Assembly (NCBI GenBank): GCA_018715295.1
Contig: DVLY01000149.1
Span: forward strand, 1 to 13,748
Length of the DNA: 13,748 nt
DNA from: Candidatus Merdimorpha stercoravium
GTDB taxonomy: Bacteria > Bacteroidota > Bacteroidia > Flavobacteriales > UBA1820
Reading direction: 5' to 3'
Shown: one piece after another, positions 6,990 through 13,748 of the stretch
How the letters are laid out: every line of letters starts with the position of its first letter
Numbering within the stretch: position 1 is the first letter of the stretch
Made by a program: the position numbers and the translations under genes
Notes under the pieces: generated by a model
Databases searched by the model: none
Told to the model about the DNA's origin: nothing
Seen by the model: only the letters and a program-made list of their open reading frames with translations

Positions 6990-7427
6990 TCATCCCCGCT
7001 GCCCCGTCGAACCGAAACCGCCCGCACCCCGCAAGGTATCGTCGAGCACCTCGACCGGCTCCCACTCGGCCGTCTGGCAACGCGCCACCACCAGCTGGGC
7101 GATCCGGTCGCCGTCGCGAATCACGAAATCCTCGGCGGAAAGGTTGATCAGGATCACGCCCACCTCGCCCCGGTAGTCGGCATCGATGGTCCCCGGAGTA
7201 TTGAGGCACGTAATCCCGTTCTTGATAGCCAAACCGCTGCGAGGGCGCACCTGCGCTTCATACCCCGCAGGCAAAGCCAGGTAAAGCCCCGTGGGGATGA
7301 TGGCGCGCTCCATCGGGCGCAAAACCCGCTCCTGTTCGATATTGGCCCGCAAGTCCATGCCCGCCGAAAACGGTGTCTGGTACGAAGGCAGCGCATGGCG
7401 CGAACGATTGATGATCTTTATTTTCAT
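6990..7427 (-). CDS. dut: dUTP diphosphatase (dUTPase)
   Basis: A 145-residue trimeric dUTPase (EC 3.6.1.23) that hydrolyses dUTP to dUMP and pyrophosphate, keeping uracil out of DNA and supplying dUMP for dTMP synthesis. All five family motifs are present in order: AGMDLRA, RPRSGLA, GTIDADYRGEVGVIL (with the catalytic Asp), RIAQLVVA, and the C-terminal arm RGAGGFGSTG. The length is that of the standard bacterial enzyme. An open frame continues 30 codons upstream into the flippase 3' end, but the family starts at MKIKIINRS, so the ATG at 7427 is chosen. It lies 16 bp after the flippase stop and is probably cotranscribed with it. Confidence 0.97.
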   Translation of the reverse strand: MKIKIINRSRHALPSYQTPFSAGMDLRANIEQERVLRPMERAIIPTGLYLALPAGYEAQVRPRSGLAIKNGITCLNTPGTIDADYRGEVGVILINLSAEDFVIRDGDRIAQLVVARCQTAEWEPVEVLDDTLRGAGGFGSTGQRG

Positions 7428-7443
7428 AACGCGAAGTTTTTTT

Positions 7444-8868
7444 TCAAGCCATTGTCTTTCGGAAGTCTTTCCGCTCAAGCAGATATACCAGTGCACAGAA
7501 AACCAGCAGGATCGCATTGCCTATCCAAGGATTCCCCCCGCACACATACCAGGCCAGGTAGCCTCCCCCCCAAGCCAGCAGCAGGTACATCACGATCCGA
7601 CCGACCCGGTAGGGGATCGGGTAAAAATACTGCCCGAATCCGTACGAGACCAGCATCATCGTCCCGTAGGTGAGAAGGTGCGACCAGGCCGCCGCCATAT
7701 ACCCGTAACGCGGCACCCCGTAAAAGATCACCGAAACGGTAACCACCGCCCCCAGGATCGAGATGTAAGCCCCCCAGCGGGTGCGGTCGGTCAGCTTGTA
7801 CCACATCGAGAGGTTGTAGTAAAGCCCCAGGAACACATTGGCAAACAGGACGATGGGGACAATATCTATCCCCGAGCGGTACTGCTCGCCGATGATCAGT
7901 TGGAGCCAGGACAGGTTGGCCATCACCCCGATGTACATCGCTGCCACGGCGATGGTAAAGTAAAGCGTCACCGCCGCGTAAGTCTGACGCGCATCCCGGT
8001 CCTTGGCATGGGAAAAGAAGAAAGGCTCGACCGCCAGCCGGAACGCCTGCACGAAAAGCGTAATGAAGATCGCCAGTTTGAAGCAAGCTCCGTACACGCC
8101 CAAGGTGTATTCAGCCGTATCCTGGGGGAGGAGTTCCCGCAGGAACACCCGGTCCATCACCTCATTGACCACATAGGCCGTTCCCCCGATCAGGATGGGC
8201 CAGCCGTAAGACAGCATCCGCCGCAACAGCGCCCGGTCGATCCGGATGGAAAAACCCCACAGGTCCTTTCCCAGCAGTACCAGCACCAGGGCACTTCCCA
8301 CCGCATTACCCAAAAAGACGCTTTCCACGTCGATCCGCATCACCCCGTAGTAGGGCAGCACGCAGATCAGCAGCAGGTTCATCGCCGCCGTAAGGGCTAT
8401 GCCCGCGAGCTTGATCACCGCATAGCGCAACGCCCGGTTTTCCAAACGCAGGCGCGCAAAGGGGATCACCGCATAGGTATCGAAAGCCACGATGAGCACG
8501 AAATAGAACAGACACCGCGCCTGTGCCCCGTAATCGATGGCCCCGGCTATCTGCCGGAAGAACAACAGCCCCAACACCATGGCCGCCGTCGTGGTGGTGA
8601 ACAGCGCCGTAAAAGCCGTATCGCCCACCTTTTTCCGGTCGCAGGACGGATCGGTCGAAAAACGGAAAAACGCCGTTTCCATCCCGTAGGTGAGCAGCAC
8701 ATTGAGCAGGGCCGCCCACGCGTAGAGCACATGGACGATGGCCAGGTTGTCCGGCGGGACGATCAAGCGCGTCCACAACGGCACCAACAGGTAATTGAGC
8801 AAGCGGCCGAGCATCGAAGAGATGCCGTAATACGCCGTTTGACCGGTAAGACTTTTTACGATTCCCAT
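7444..8868 (-). CDS. Oligosaccharide/lipopolysaccharide flippase, MOP superfamily (Wzx-like)
   Basis: A 474-residue polytopic membrane protein with roughly 12-14 hydrophobic segments along its whole length. The N-terminus (SLTGQTAYYGISSMLGRLLNY) is the usual start of Bacteroidota polysaccharide-biosynthesis flippases, with a Gly/Ser-rich first helix and the following LLVPLWTRLI. Charged loops such as RFSTDPSCDRKKVGD and FFFSHAKDRDARQTY also match this group. It probably moves an undecaprenyl-linked sugar intermediate across the inner membrane; whether the cargo is O-antigen, capsule or another glycan cannot be told. It is not flanked by glycosyltransferases, which argues for a housekeeping substrate over a strain-specific antigen. 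Start ATG at 8868 after an A-rich tract. It follows a 180-bp gap and leads into dut. Confidence 0.87.
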   Translation of the reverse strand: MGIVKSLTGQTAYYGISSMLGRLLNYLLVPLWTRLIVPPDNLAIVHVLYAWAALLNVLLTYGMETAFFRFSTDPSCDRKKVGDTAFTALFTTTTAAMVLGLLFFRQIAGAIDYGAQARCLFYFVLIVAFDTYAVIPFARLRLENRALRYAVIKLAGIALTAAMNLLLICVLPYYGVMRIDVESVFLGNAVGSALVLVLLGKDLWGFSIRIDRALLRRMLSYGWPILIGGTAYVVNEVMDRVFLRELLPQDTAEYTLGVYGACFKLAIFITLFVQAFRLAVEPFFFSHAKDRDARQTYAAVTLYFTIAVAAMYIGVMANLSWLQLIIGEQYRSGIDIVPIVLFANVFLGLYYNLSMWYKLTDRTRWGAYISILGAVVTVSVIFYGVPRYGYMAAAWSHLLTYGTMMLVSYGFGQYFYPIPYRVGRIVMYLLLAWGGGYLAWYVCGGNPWIGNAILLVFCALVYLLERKDFRKTMA

Positions 8869-9048
8869 TTTTTTCTTTCCCCGCCCTCGCCCGGACGGAA
8901 TCTCTTTTCGCTTCGATCCCCGTGTCTTTTAGCCACCTAACCACTCCGCCACCGCTTGCCCGGCTTCCGCCGCCCGCATCGCATCCCGCCTGCTTTGCCC
9001 TCCAGCAGTTCCTTCCTTCCGTTTGCTTCTTCCCGGTTCCGCGCCGTT
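8869..9048 (-). other. 180-bp gap between the DUF6427-like gene and the flippase gene
   Basis: This gap divides two otherwise tightly packed gene groups. On the minus strand I find no TAnnTTTG box, no terminator-like hairpin with a T-tract and no plausible small ORF. A 5-bp inverted repeat (CTGCT / AGCAG) near 8988-9006 is weak. A stretch at about 8917-8955 has some tRNA-like look (GGCGGAGTGGTTAG) but does not fold as a tRNA. The last 12 bases before the flippase ATG are A-rich, the normal start context here. Confidence 0.4.
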
Positions 9049-10005
9049 TTACTTGAAAAACAGCAGTCCCAAGCCCGCCACCACCGCCAGATACCACCGC
9101 ATCGTCTTACTCTGCGAAGCCGTGGCCACCGCGAAAAAACGCGCGATCACCACAGAGAAAGGCACCGCGAAAAACACTACCAGATATTTGTAGCGCAGCA
9201 GCAGCACCGCGATGACAAGTGCCGTAAGCCCCATAGCCGAGATGACGAAGAAACGTTTCTTCCGAGGGATCGTTTCTCCCCAGGCAAAACGCCAATACTT
9301 CGCATACGCCCAACCCCAGGCCAGCAGCAGGCAGACGAGATAGAAATAAAAACCATCGGCCTTGAACACCTTTTCCGCATACGGCATGGCGAACAGCCGG
9401 GAGGAGAGTTCCGGGAAAAACGAATCGCCCCCCAACCACACCACCTCGTAGGTTACCAACAGGATATACGAGGCTGCCACCCCGGCCAGCGGGATGAGCC
9501 ACGTGCGAATATCGGACGGCGAAAAGACCAATACCCCCACGTAGACCACCGCCATGAAGGCCACCGCCGCCGGCACGAACCAACCGGCCAGCACGACAAA
9601 GAACGAGGCGAAAAACACCTTCGCCTTTTCCTCGCCGGGGTGATCCTGAATGCGCATCACGTTGTACATCGAGAGGACCACCAGCAGGTTGGCCACCAGA
9701 TAATCCCGGAAAAACATCAGGGTCGGGATCCCGAGGAAAAACACCCCGCACAAGGCCGCTACCCGCCAAAGGTCCCTCGGGCGTATCATGTTGGAAGCTA
9801 CCAGCGCCACGCAGAACACCGTAAGCACCACCAAGGCCGTATGAAGCGATGCCTGGGCAAAAGGCTGCTCCGACATGTTGCACCAGGGGACCCACCGGAT
9901 CGAAAAATTGACAATACAAGCCACCCCGACCGCCAAAGCCGACAGCACCAGAAACAACAGGTGTCCTCCGGAAGGTAGCGTGGCCGTCTGAATCTCCTTT
10001 CTCAT
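9049..10005 (-). CDS. Multi-pass inner-membrane protein, DUF6427-like, function unknown
   Basis: A 318-residue, very hydrophobic protein. A short N-terminal arm (MRKEIQTATLPSGGH) precedes about eight membrane segments, for example around 15-36, 54-72, 82-100 and 130-165, with the last near 290-317, and ends LGLLFFK. Short charged loops include MIRPRDLWR, QDHPGEEKAK and GETIPRKKR. The size, hydropathy and position beside an EnvC-like gene and a flippase match the Bacteroidota family annotated as DUF6427, though I assign this from memory of the family's look rather than from a defined motif. No catalytic signature is visible. It starts 19 bp after the EnvC-like gene, so it is probably cotranscribed with the envelope operon. 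A glycan- or lipid-carrier-related role is only a guess from context. Confidence 0.7.
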   Translation of the reverse strand: MRKEIQTATLPSGGHLLFLVLSALAVGVACIVNFSIRWVPWCNMSEQPFAQASLHTALVVLTVFCVALVASNMIRPRDLWRVAALCGVFFLGIPTLMFFRDYLVANLLVVLSMYNVMRIQDHPGEEKAKVFFASFFVVLAGWFVPAAVAFMAVVYVGVLVFSPSDIRTWLIPLAGVAASYILLVTYEVVWLGGDSFFPELSSRLFAMPYAEKVFKADGFYFYLVCLLLAWGWAYAKYWRFAWGETIPRKKRFFVISAMGLTALVIAVLLLRYKYLVVFFAVPFSVVIARFFAVATASQSKTMRWYLAVVAGLGLLFFK

Positions 10006-10024
10006 CGCCGTGGTATCCTCCGCC

Positions 10025-11239
10025 CTACCGGGCCAGCCAAAGTTCGGGGTCCTGCTTCTTGTCCCAGTCGAACAGGCAGAACATCATGATGGTCTTGTTT
10101 TCAAAACGGTCGGTATAGACCTTGCCCACCGTCTGTTTGGTCTCCACCCGGTCGCCCTTCTTGACCGTTACGGACTCCAGGTCTCCGTACACGGTATTGT
10201 AGCGTCCGTGGTTAATATAGACGTTGTACAGGCCGTTGATCTTGTGCACCGCCGTTACCGTACCGGCAAACACGGCCCGCGCCGAGGACCCCTGCGGGAC
10301 GGAAATGGAGATGCCCGGATTGACGATCTGGACGTTCAGCCCCGGATAGGTCTGGTTACCGAAGGGGATGTACACCGTCCCGCGCTCCACCGGCCAGGGG
10401 AGACGCCCCTTGTTCTGGGCAAAATCCGAAGAGAGCTGTTGGGCTTGCGGGGTCAATCCCGCCTCGGAAACGGATTTCGCGCCGGATTTCTTCCGCTGGG
10501 CCTCCAGTTCCTTGGCCACGATCGCTTCGATCTGCTTTTGGATCTGAGCCGCGTTCTGTTTTTTGGCCTTCAGTTCGCGCTCCAGTTGGGACTTGTTCTT
10601 TTTCAAGGAATTGAGCAGCCCCTGTATCTTGTCCTGATCGGCCTTCAGGGTAGCCATCTCGGCGGTCTGCTCCTTGAGCAGCGAAGCCTTCTCGCTGCGC
10701 AAACGCTGGAGCTCCTCCACCGCCGCCCGCGCCTGCTCTTCTTTTTCCCGCACCTGCTGTCCCCGACGACGAATACCCTCGGCATACTCCTGGATGTACT
10801 TTCCCCGGCGGTAGGCCTGCAGGAAACTCTTGGATGAAAGGATGTACATCAGGCGGATGCCCGACGAACGGTTCTTGGCGTAGTTGCGGCACATGGCCGC
10901 ATACGAGGCCCGCAAGGTATCGAGTTCCCGGTTCAGGCGGCGGCTCTCCTCCGCTTTGTCATTGATCTGGGCATCGAGGCTGCCGATGTCCGCATTGAGG
11001 GTCGAAACCAGACGCTCGCGGATACGAACCTTCGAACGGAGGTTTTGCAATTCCACCGTACGGGCCTTCTGGCTCTTGGTATTGGCCGCGATAGCTTGGT
11101 CCAGTTTCTTTATATCGGCCTGCAACTGCTGCCGCTGCCGTTCGAGAGAAGACTTGGAGGCCTGCTGTGCGCACACCTCGACCCTTCCGCCCCAAAACAC
11201 GGCCAGGAGCAACAGGCAATAGGTAAAGGTCCTTTTCAT
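10025..11239 (-). CDS. EnvC-like murein hydrolase activator (coiled coil plus degenerate LytM domain)
   Basis: A 404-residue secreted protein. A signal peptide (1 to about 24, ending VCAQQ) is followed by two long coiled-coil stretches (about 28-115 and 160-255, rich in Gln, Lys, Glu and Leu) and a C-terminal LytM/M23 domain (about 280-404). Active M23 peptidases need an HxGxD zinc motif and an HxH motif. Here the first is NPGISI (Asn307, Ser311) and no histidine occurs after His344, so zinc-dependent cleavage is very unlikely. This is the EnvC pattern: a non-catalytic LytM domain that activates cell-wall amidases at the division site. Database labels of 'peptidoglycan DD-metalloendopeptidase' would be misleading. 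It starts after AAAGGA, 18 bp beyond DUF4292, and leads into the DUF6427-like gene. Confidence 0.9.
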   Translation of the reverse strand: MKRTFTYCLLLLAVFWGGRVEVCAQQASKSSLERQRQQLQADIKKLDQAIAANTKSQKARTVELQNLRSKVRIRERLVSTLNADIGSLDAQINDKAEESRRLNRELDTLRASYAAMCRNYAKNRSSGIRLMYILSSKSFLQAYRRGKYIQEYAEGIRRRGQQVREKEEQARAAVEELQRLRSEKASLLKEQTAEMATLKADQDKIQGLLNSLKKNKSQLERELKAKKQNAAQIQKQIEAIVAKELEAQRKKSGAKSVSEAGLTPQAQQLSSDFAQNKGRLPWPVERGTVYIPFGNQTYPGLNVQIVNPGISISVPQGSSARAVFAGTVTAVHKINGLYNVYINHGRYNTVYGDLESVTVKKGDRVETKQTVGKVYTDRFENKTIMMFCLFDWDKKQDPELWLAR

Positions 11240-11257
11240 TCCTTTCGTTCTTTCCCG

Positions 11258-12067
11258 TTAAATATCCACCCCGAGGCTTCGCAGCCATTCCCGCGCATCG
11301 TGGTACCCGCGCGGCACCTTGAACGGAAATTCGGCCTGCATCTTCCCGCCCCCCGGAGAATAGTCGATCCGCACCGCCCGCTCGGAAATCCCCATCAGGG
11401 TAAAGAGCGCCGAACGCGGGAGCGCCTCCTCGCCCGAATAGACGTATTCGGCTTTCAGGCCGACCTTCCCGTCGGGCGAAACAATCTGCTGGCTCACCAG
11501 ACGGTAAGTACGGCTATCGACCGTCGCCGAAAACGACACCCCGCTGCGGGCATCCCGACGGGAGAACCGGAAATCCTCCCCCGGAGTCTGTTCGGGAACG
11601 AAATCCCGCGCCGAAAGCGGGAAAGCCGCCCGGCCGCACAGCAGATCCTCCACCACCGGGTAGTTCAAAGCCGAAAGCACCGGGGACAAACGGTGCAATT
11701 CCTCCCACCGCCCCTGGAACGTGGTCTTGGCCACCCGTTCGTAGTACTGCAGCGAATCGGGGGTAAACATCGCCCGGGCAAAGGTAATGCCCAGCACCGA
11801 GATGTTGATCCACGTACGCCGTCCCTGCACCATCCGCAGCGTTCCGGAGACGGATTTCCCGCCCACGGTCAGCGTGATCCTCCGTTCGGTGGAATCCTGA
11901 TGGAACCCCGCAGCGCGGATCCTGGAAAGGATTTCCTCCCGGTTTATCCCCGCCTGCTCCACCTTTTCCTTTTCGGGGCCTTCGGCCGCCTTGCGGCGCG
12001 CCGCACACCCGGCCAGCAGGAAAACCGCCAGCGCCACTGCCGCATATTTCCAAAATGTCGTCTTCAT
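11258..12067 (-). CDS. DUF4292 lipoprotein (probable LolA/LolB-like fold)
   Basis: A 269-residue lipoprotein. The signal peptide has a basic start (MKTTFWKY), a hydrophobic core and the lipobox LAGC with lipidated Cys21. The residues after Cys (AARRK) lack the Lys plus acidic export signature of Bacteroidota surface lipoproteins, so it should stay on the periplasmic side. The mature part is beta-rich, with alternating strands such as ERRITLTVGGKSVSGTLRMV, TWINISVLGITFARAMFTPDS, SFSATVDSRTYRLVSQQIV and AVRIDYSPGGGKM. This matches DUF4292, which I recall being placed in the LolA/LolB-like superfamily of hydrophobic-ligand carriers. Function is unknown; lipid or lipoprotein handling is an inference. 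It lies 12 bp after the TPR gene and 18 bp before the EnvC-like gene. Confidence 0.82.
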   Translation of the reverse strand: MKTTFWKYAAVALAVFLLAGCAARRKAAEGPEKEKVEQAGINREEILSRIRAAGFHQDSTERRITLTVGGKSVSGTLRMVQGRRTWINISVLGITFARAMFTPDSLQYYERVAKTTFQGRWEELHRLSPVLSALNYPVVEDLLCGRAAFPLSARDFVPEQTPGEDFRFSRRDARSGVSFSATVDSRTYRLVSQQIVSPDGKVGLKAEYVYSGEEALPRSALFTLMGISERAVRIDYSPGGGKMQAEFPFKVPRGYHDAREWLRSLGVDI

Positions 12068-12079
12068 CGCATCGCTTTG

Positions 12080-13748
12080 TTATTCCCGTTCCCCGGCCGG
12101 TTGCTCGGCCGCCCGCTTGGCCTGGTAACGTTCCCGCGCTTGAGCGGCCCGCACATCGCCCGTCGCTTCCAGGATCCGGTAATAATGCTCCAGCACCTCG
12201 GCCGAAGGGTCTTCGTCGAGCGACAAGGCGCATTCGATCACCCGCAAGGCAGCCGGATAGTCGCCCTGCAAGTACAGGATCCACGCATACGAATCCAGAA
12301 ACGCAGGCTCGTCCCTTTGCAAGGCCAAAGCCCGCTCCAGCATGGCGCGCGCCCGGGACAGATCGCCTCCCCGACAAGCCATGAAATATCCGTAGTTGTT
12401 CAGCGCAGCAGCATTGTCCGGGTCGATGGCCAGCACCAGTTCGAAGTTTTCCGCGCTGCGGGCGTAGTCCCCCGCCTGCTCGTACACCGAGCCCAGCAAA
12501 GAGCAGGTCTCCACGTAGAGTTGTACCGCCCCGCCCCGGGCCAGTTGTTTCCCCCGCTCCAAAGCGGCGACCGCCTGATCCGTCTGTCCCAGCGAATGCG
12601 CCGAAAACCCGTACAGGTAATACACCTCGGGGTCCTCGCCGATGCTGTCCAACACCATGCGGGCATCGTGGAAAAGCGTCTCGAGATCGTTGTCCCGGGC
12701 TTCGGCATACAGGAGCTGGAGCACCGCCGCACGGTCGTTGAAGCCCCCGCGGACAGCCTTTTCGAGCAGTTCCCGGCCTCGCTTCTCATCGCCTCGGGAG
12801 TAGTAGTACTCGCTGCCGTACGCATATGCCATCGGGTCGTCCGTCGAGGCGATGATCTCTCCGAGAGCCTGCTCGAAGGCCGGAGCGTATTCGGGTCTTT
12901 GCGCAGCGATCTTGGAGGTCATATCGAGCACCTTCAAGCGGTTTTGCGCATCGAACGACGTATCGGACGCCACCACCGACAAGGCCTCGAACATCCGGGC
13001 ATAGTCCCCCAGGTCGTGATAATGCGAGAGGAGCGTATAGGCCACGTAACCATCCTCGGGATGGCGGCGGAAGAAGTCCTCGAGATAGTCCCACGAGCCT
13101 TTCTCGTCGCCGGTAGCCGAAAGCAGCATCGCCTTCTCGACTGCATAGCGGGCATTGTCCGGAGAAATCTTTTGCAGGGCCTTGAGCTGTTCCGCCGCGC
13201 CCTTGTAGTCGCCCGAGTGGAGGTAGATGTCCTTGCGGTACTCCCGCGTGGCGACGCTGCGGCCGTGGCGTTGTTCGTACGTTCCGAGTGCCAAAAGCGC
13301 CTTGTCCCACGACTCGGTATAGGCATAGGCGTCGAGCAGTTCGCCCAGGGTGGTATCGTCGCGGCTGTAACGGCGTTCCAACACGGCCTGCACCGCCTCG
13401 GGTTTGCGGTATTTCGCGGCCAGGTACAGCAGGTATTCCTCGTACCAGAGGTTTTCCGGCGCCAGGGAAAATGCCTTGCGGGCGTAGTACACCGCCTGGG
13501 TATCGTCGTCCAAACGGGCGTATACGGTCGAGAGCTGGTAGTACGGTACCGGGCCCTCGGGCTGCATCTGGATGCACTGCTTCAGGTTGTAGATGGCCGA
13601 GGGGTAACTGTCGTCGGCGATCTTCCGCATGGCCTGCGAAAGGGTCGCCCGGAAAAGGCTGTCGGAAGAGGTTTGGGCCTGCGCCCCGAAAGACAACGAG
13701 AGGAAAACGAGGATCGCTATCCCTGGGATAAGAGCCGTTGTTTTGTTC
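12080..13748 (-). CDS. Secreted tetratricopeptide-repeat protein (5' end beyond the window)
   Basis: At least 555 residues are visible; the start codon lies past the window edge. A TTG at 13696 could be taken as the start, but the open frame continues to 13748. It encodes NKTTALIPGIAILVFLS, then LSFGAQAQ, a classic signal peptide cut after AQA, so only a few residues are missing. The mature protein is almost wholly tetratricopeptide repeats: for example SAIYNLKQCIQMQPEGPVPYY near the start, and ENFELVLAIDPDNAAALNNYG and RARAMLERALALQRDEPAFL towards the end, before a charged tail (RYQAKRAAEQPAGERE). It is probably a periplasmic or outer-membrane-associated scaffold. It is the visible start of the operon with DUF4292 (12 bp gap) and the EnvC-like gene. 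Its partners cannot be read from sequence. Confidence 0.88.
   Translation of the reverse strand, partial: NKTTALIPGIAILVFLSLSFGAQAQTSSDSLFRATLSQAMRKIADDSYPSAIYNLKQCIQMQPEGPVPYYQLSTVYARLDDDTQAVYYARKAFSLAPENLWYEEYLLYLAAKYRKPEAVQAVLERRYSRDDTTLGELLDAYAYTESWDKALLALGTYEQRHGRSVATREYRKDIYLHSGDYKGAAEQLKALQKISPDNARYAVEKAMLLSATGDEKGSWDYLEDFFRRHPEDGYVAYTLLSHYHDLGDYARMFEALSVVASDTSFDAQNRLKVLDMTSKIAAQRPEYAPAFEQALGEIIASTDDPMAYAYGSEYYYSRGDEKRGRELLEKAVRGGFNDRAAVLQLLYAEARDNDLETLFHDARMVLDSIGEDPEVYYLYGFSAHSLGQTDQAVAALERGKQLARGGAVQLYVETCSLLGSVYEQAGDYARSAENFELVLAIDPDNAAALNNYGYFMACRGGDLSRARAMLERALALQRDEPAFLDSYAWILYLQGDYPAALRVIECALSLDEDPSAEVLEHYYRILEATGDVRAAQARERYQAKRAAEQPAGERE

Noticed and set aside
8917..8955. tRNA-like stretch on the minus strand (GGCGGAGTGGTTAG, later GGGGATCGAAGC)
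   Set aside because: I could not form an acceptor stem, an anticodon stem or a proper T-arm (a GTTCGAATC-like loop is missing), so this is not a tRNA. A decayed remnant cannot be excluded.
4191..10837. Chain of long plus-strand open frames (235 to 600 codons) opposite ribE, mpl, the HAD gene, dut, the flippase, the DUF6427-like gene and the EnvC-like gene
   Set aside because: They lie antisense to genes with clear family motifs, have His/Arg/Pro/Gln-rich composition, and lack promoters or recognisable domains. Rare stops on the opposite strand of GC-rich genes explain them.
1..13748. Mobile elements, phage genes, CRISPR arrays, toxin-antitoxin or defence genes
   Set aside because: Every sizeable interval is taken by a recognisable housekeeping or envelope gene in an orderly co-directional run. 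I saw no transposase, integrase, repeat array or abrupt change in composition.

Overview
The window reads as chromosomal DNA of a high-GC member of the Bacteroidota, most likely order Bacteroidales. Alistipes/Rikenellaceae would fit the base composition, but that is an inference. Four things point this way: promoter-like TAnnTTTG boxes; A-rich start regions mostly without Shine-Dalgarno sequences; families typical of the phylum (DUF4292 lipoprotein, DUF6427-like membrane protein, a three-unit helix-hairpin-helix protein); and a eukaryote-type GH13 glycogen branching enzyme. It looks like ordinary core genome. I see no insertion sequence, phage gene, CRISPR array, toxin-antitoxin pair, rRNA or convincing tRNA.

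Layout. One gene is on the plus strand: a complete glgB at 67-2130 with a probable promoter at 9-41. It converges on eleven minus-strand genes, and a perfect 17-bp hairpin at 2202-2240 separates the two directions as a likely bidirectional terminator. In transcription order (right to left) the minus genes are: a TPR protein whose 5' end runs off the window; a DUF4292 lipoprotein; an EnvC-like coiled-coil/degenerate-LytM protein; a DUF6427-like membrane protein; a 180-bp gap; a MOP-superfamily flippase; dut; a YjjG-like HAD nucleotidase; mpl; ribE; a membrane-anchored helix-hairpin-helix protein; a nitroreductase; a 237-bp gap holding a promoter and a long leader; and rpsU.

How the genes may work together. 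The first four minus genes are 12-19 bp apart and look like one envelope operon: a secreted TPR protein, an outer-membrane lipoprotein with a probable LolA/LolB-like fold, a septal murein hydrolase activator and a polytopic membrane protein. The next block is a flippase and two nucleotide-housekeeping enzymes. dUTPase makes dUMP, and YjjG-type enzymes can dephosphorylate dUMP and non-canonical pyrimidine nucleotides. Mpl, which re-uses murein tripeptide, follows. ribE, the helix-hairpin-helix protein and the nitroreductase close the run. Flavin supply and flavin use occur in one transcript, but the functional link is weak.

Most noteworthy is the rpsU leader. A perfect TATCTTTG box starts an inferred 180-nt leader that carries a nine-base match to the anti-Shine-Dalgarno sequence 137 nt before the bS21 start codon. 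This is suggestive because bS21 helps occlude the anti-Shine-Dalgarno in Bacteroidota ribosomes. I did not find a clearly new multi-gene system. The best uncharacterised candidates are the DUF4292 lipoprotein and the DUF6427-like membrane protein in the envelope operon.
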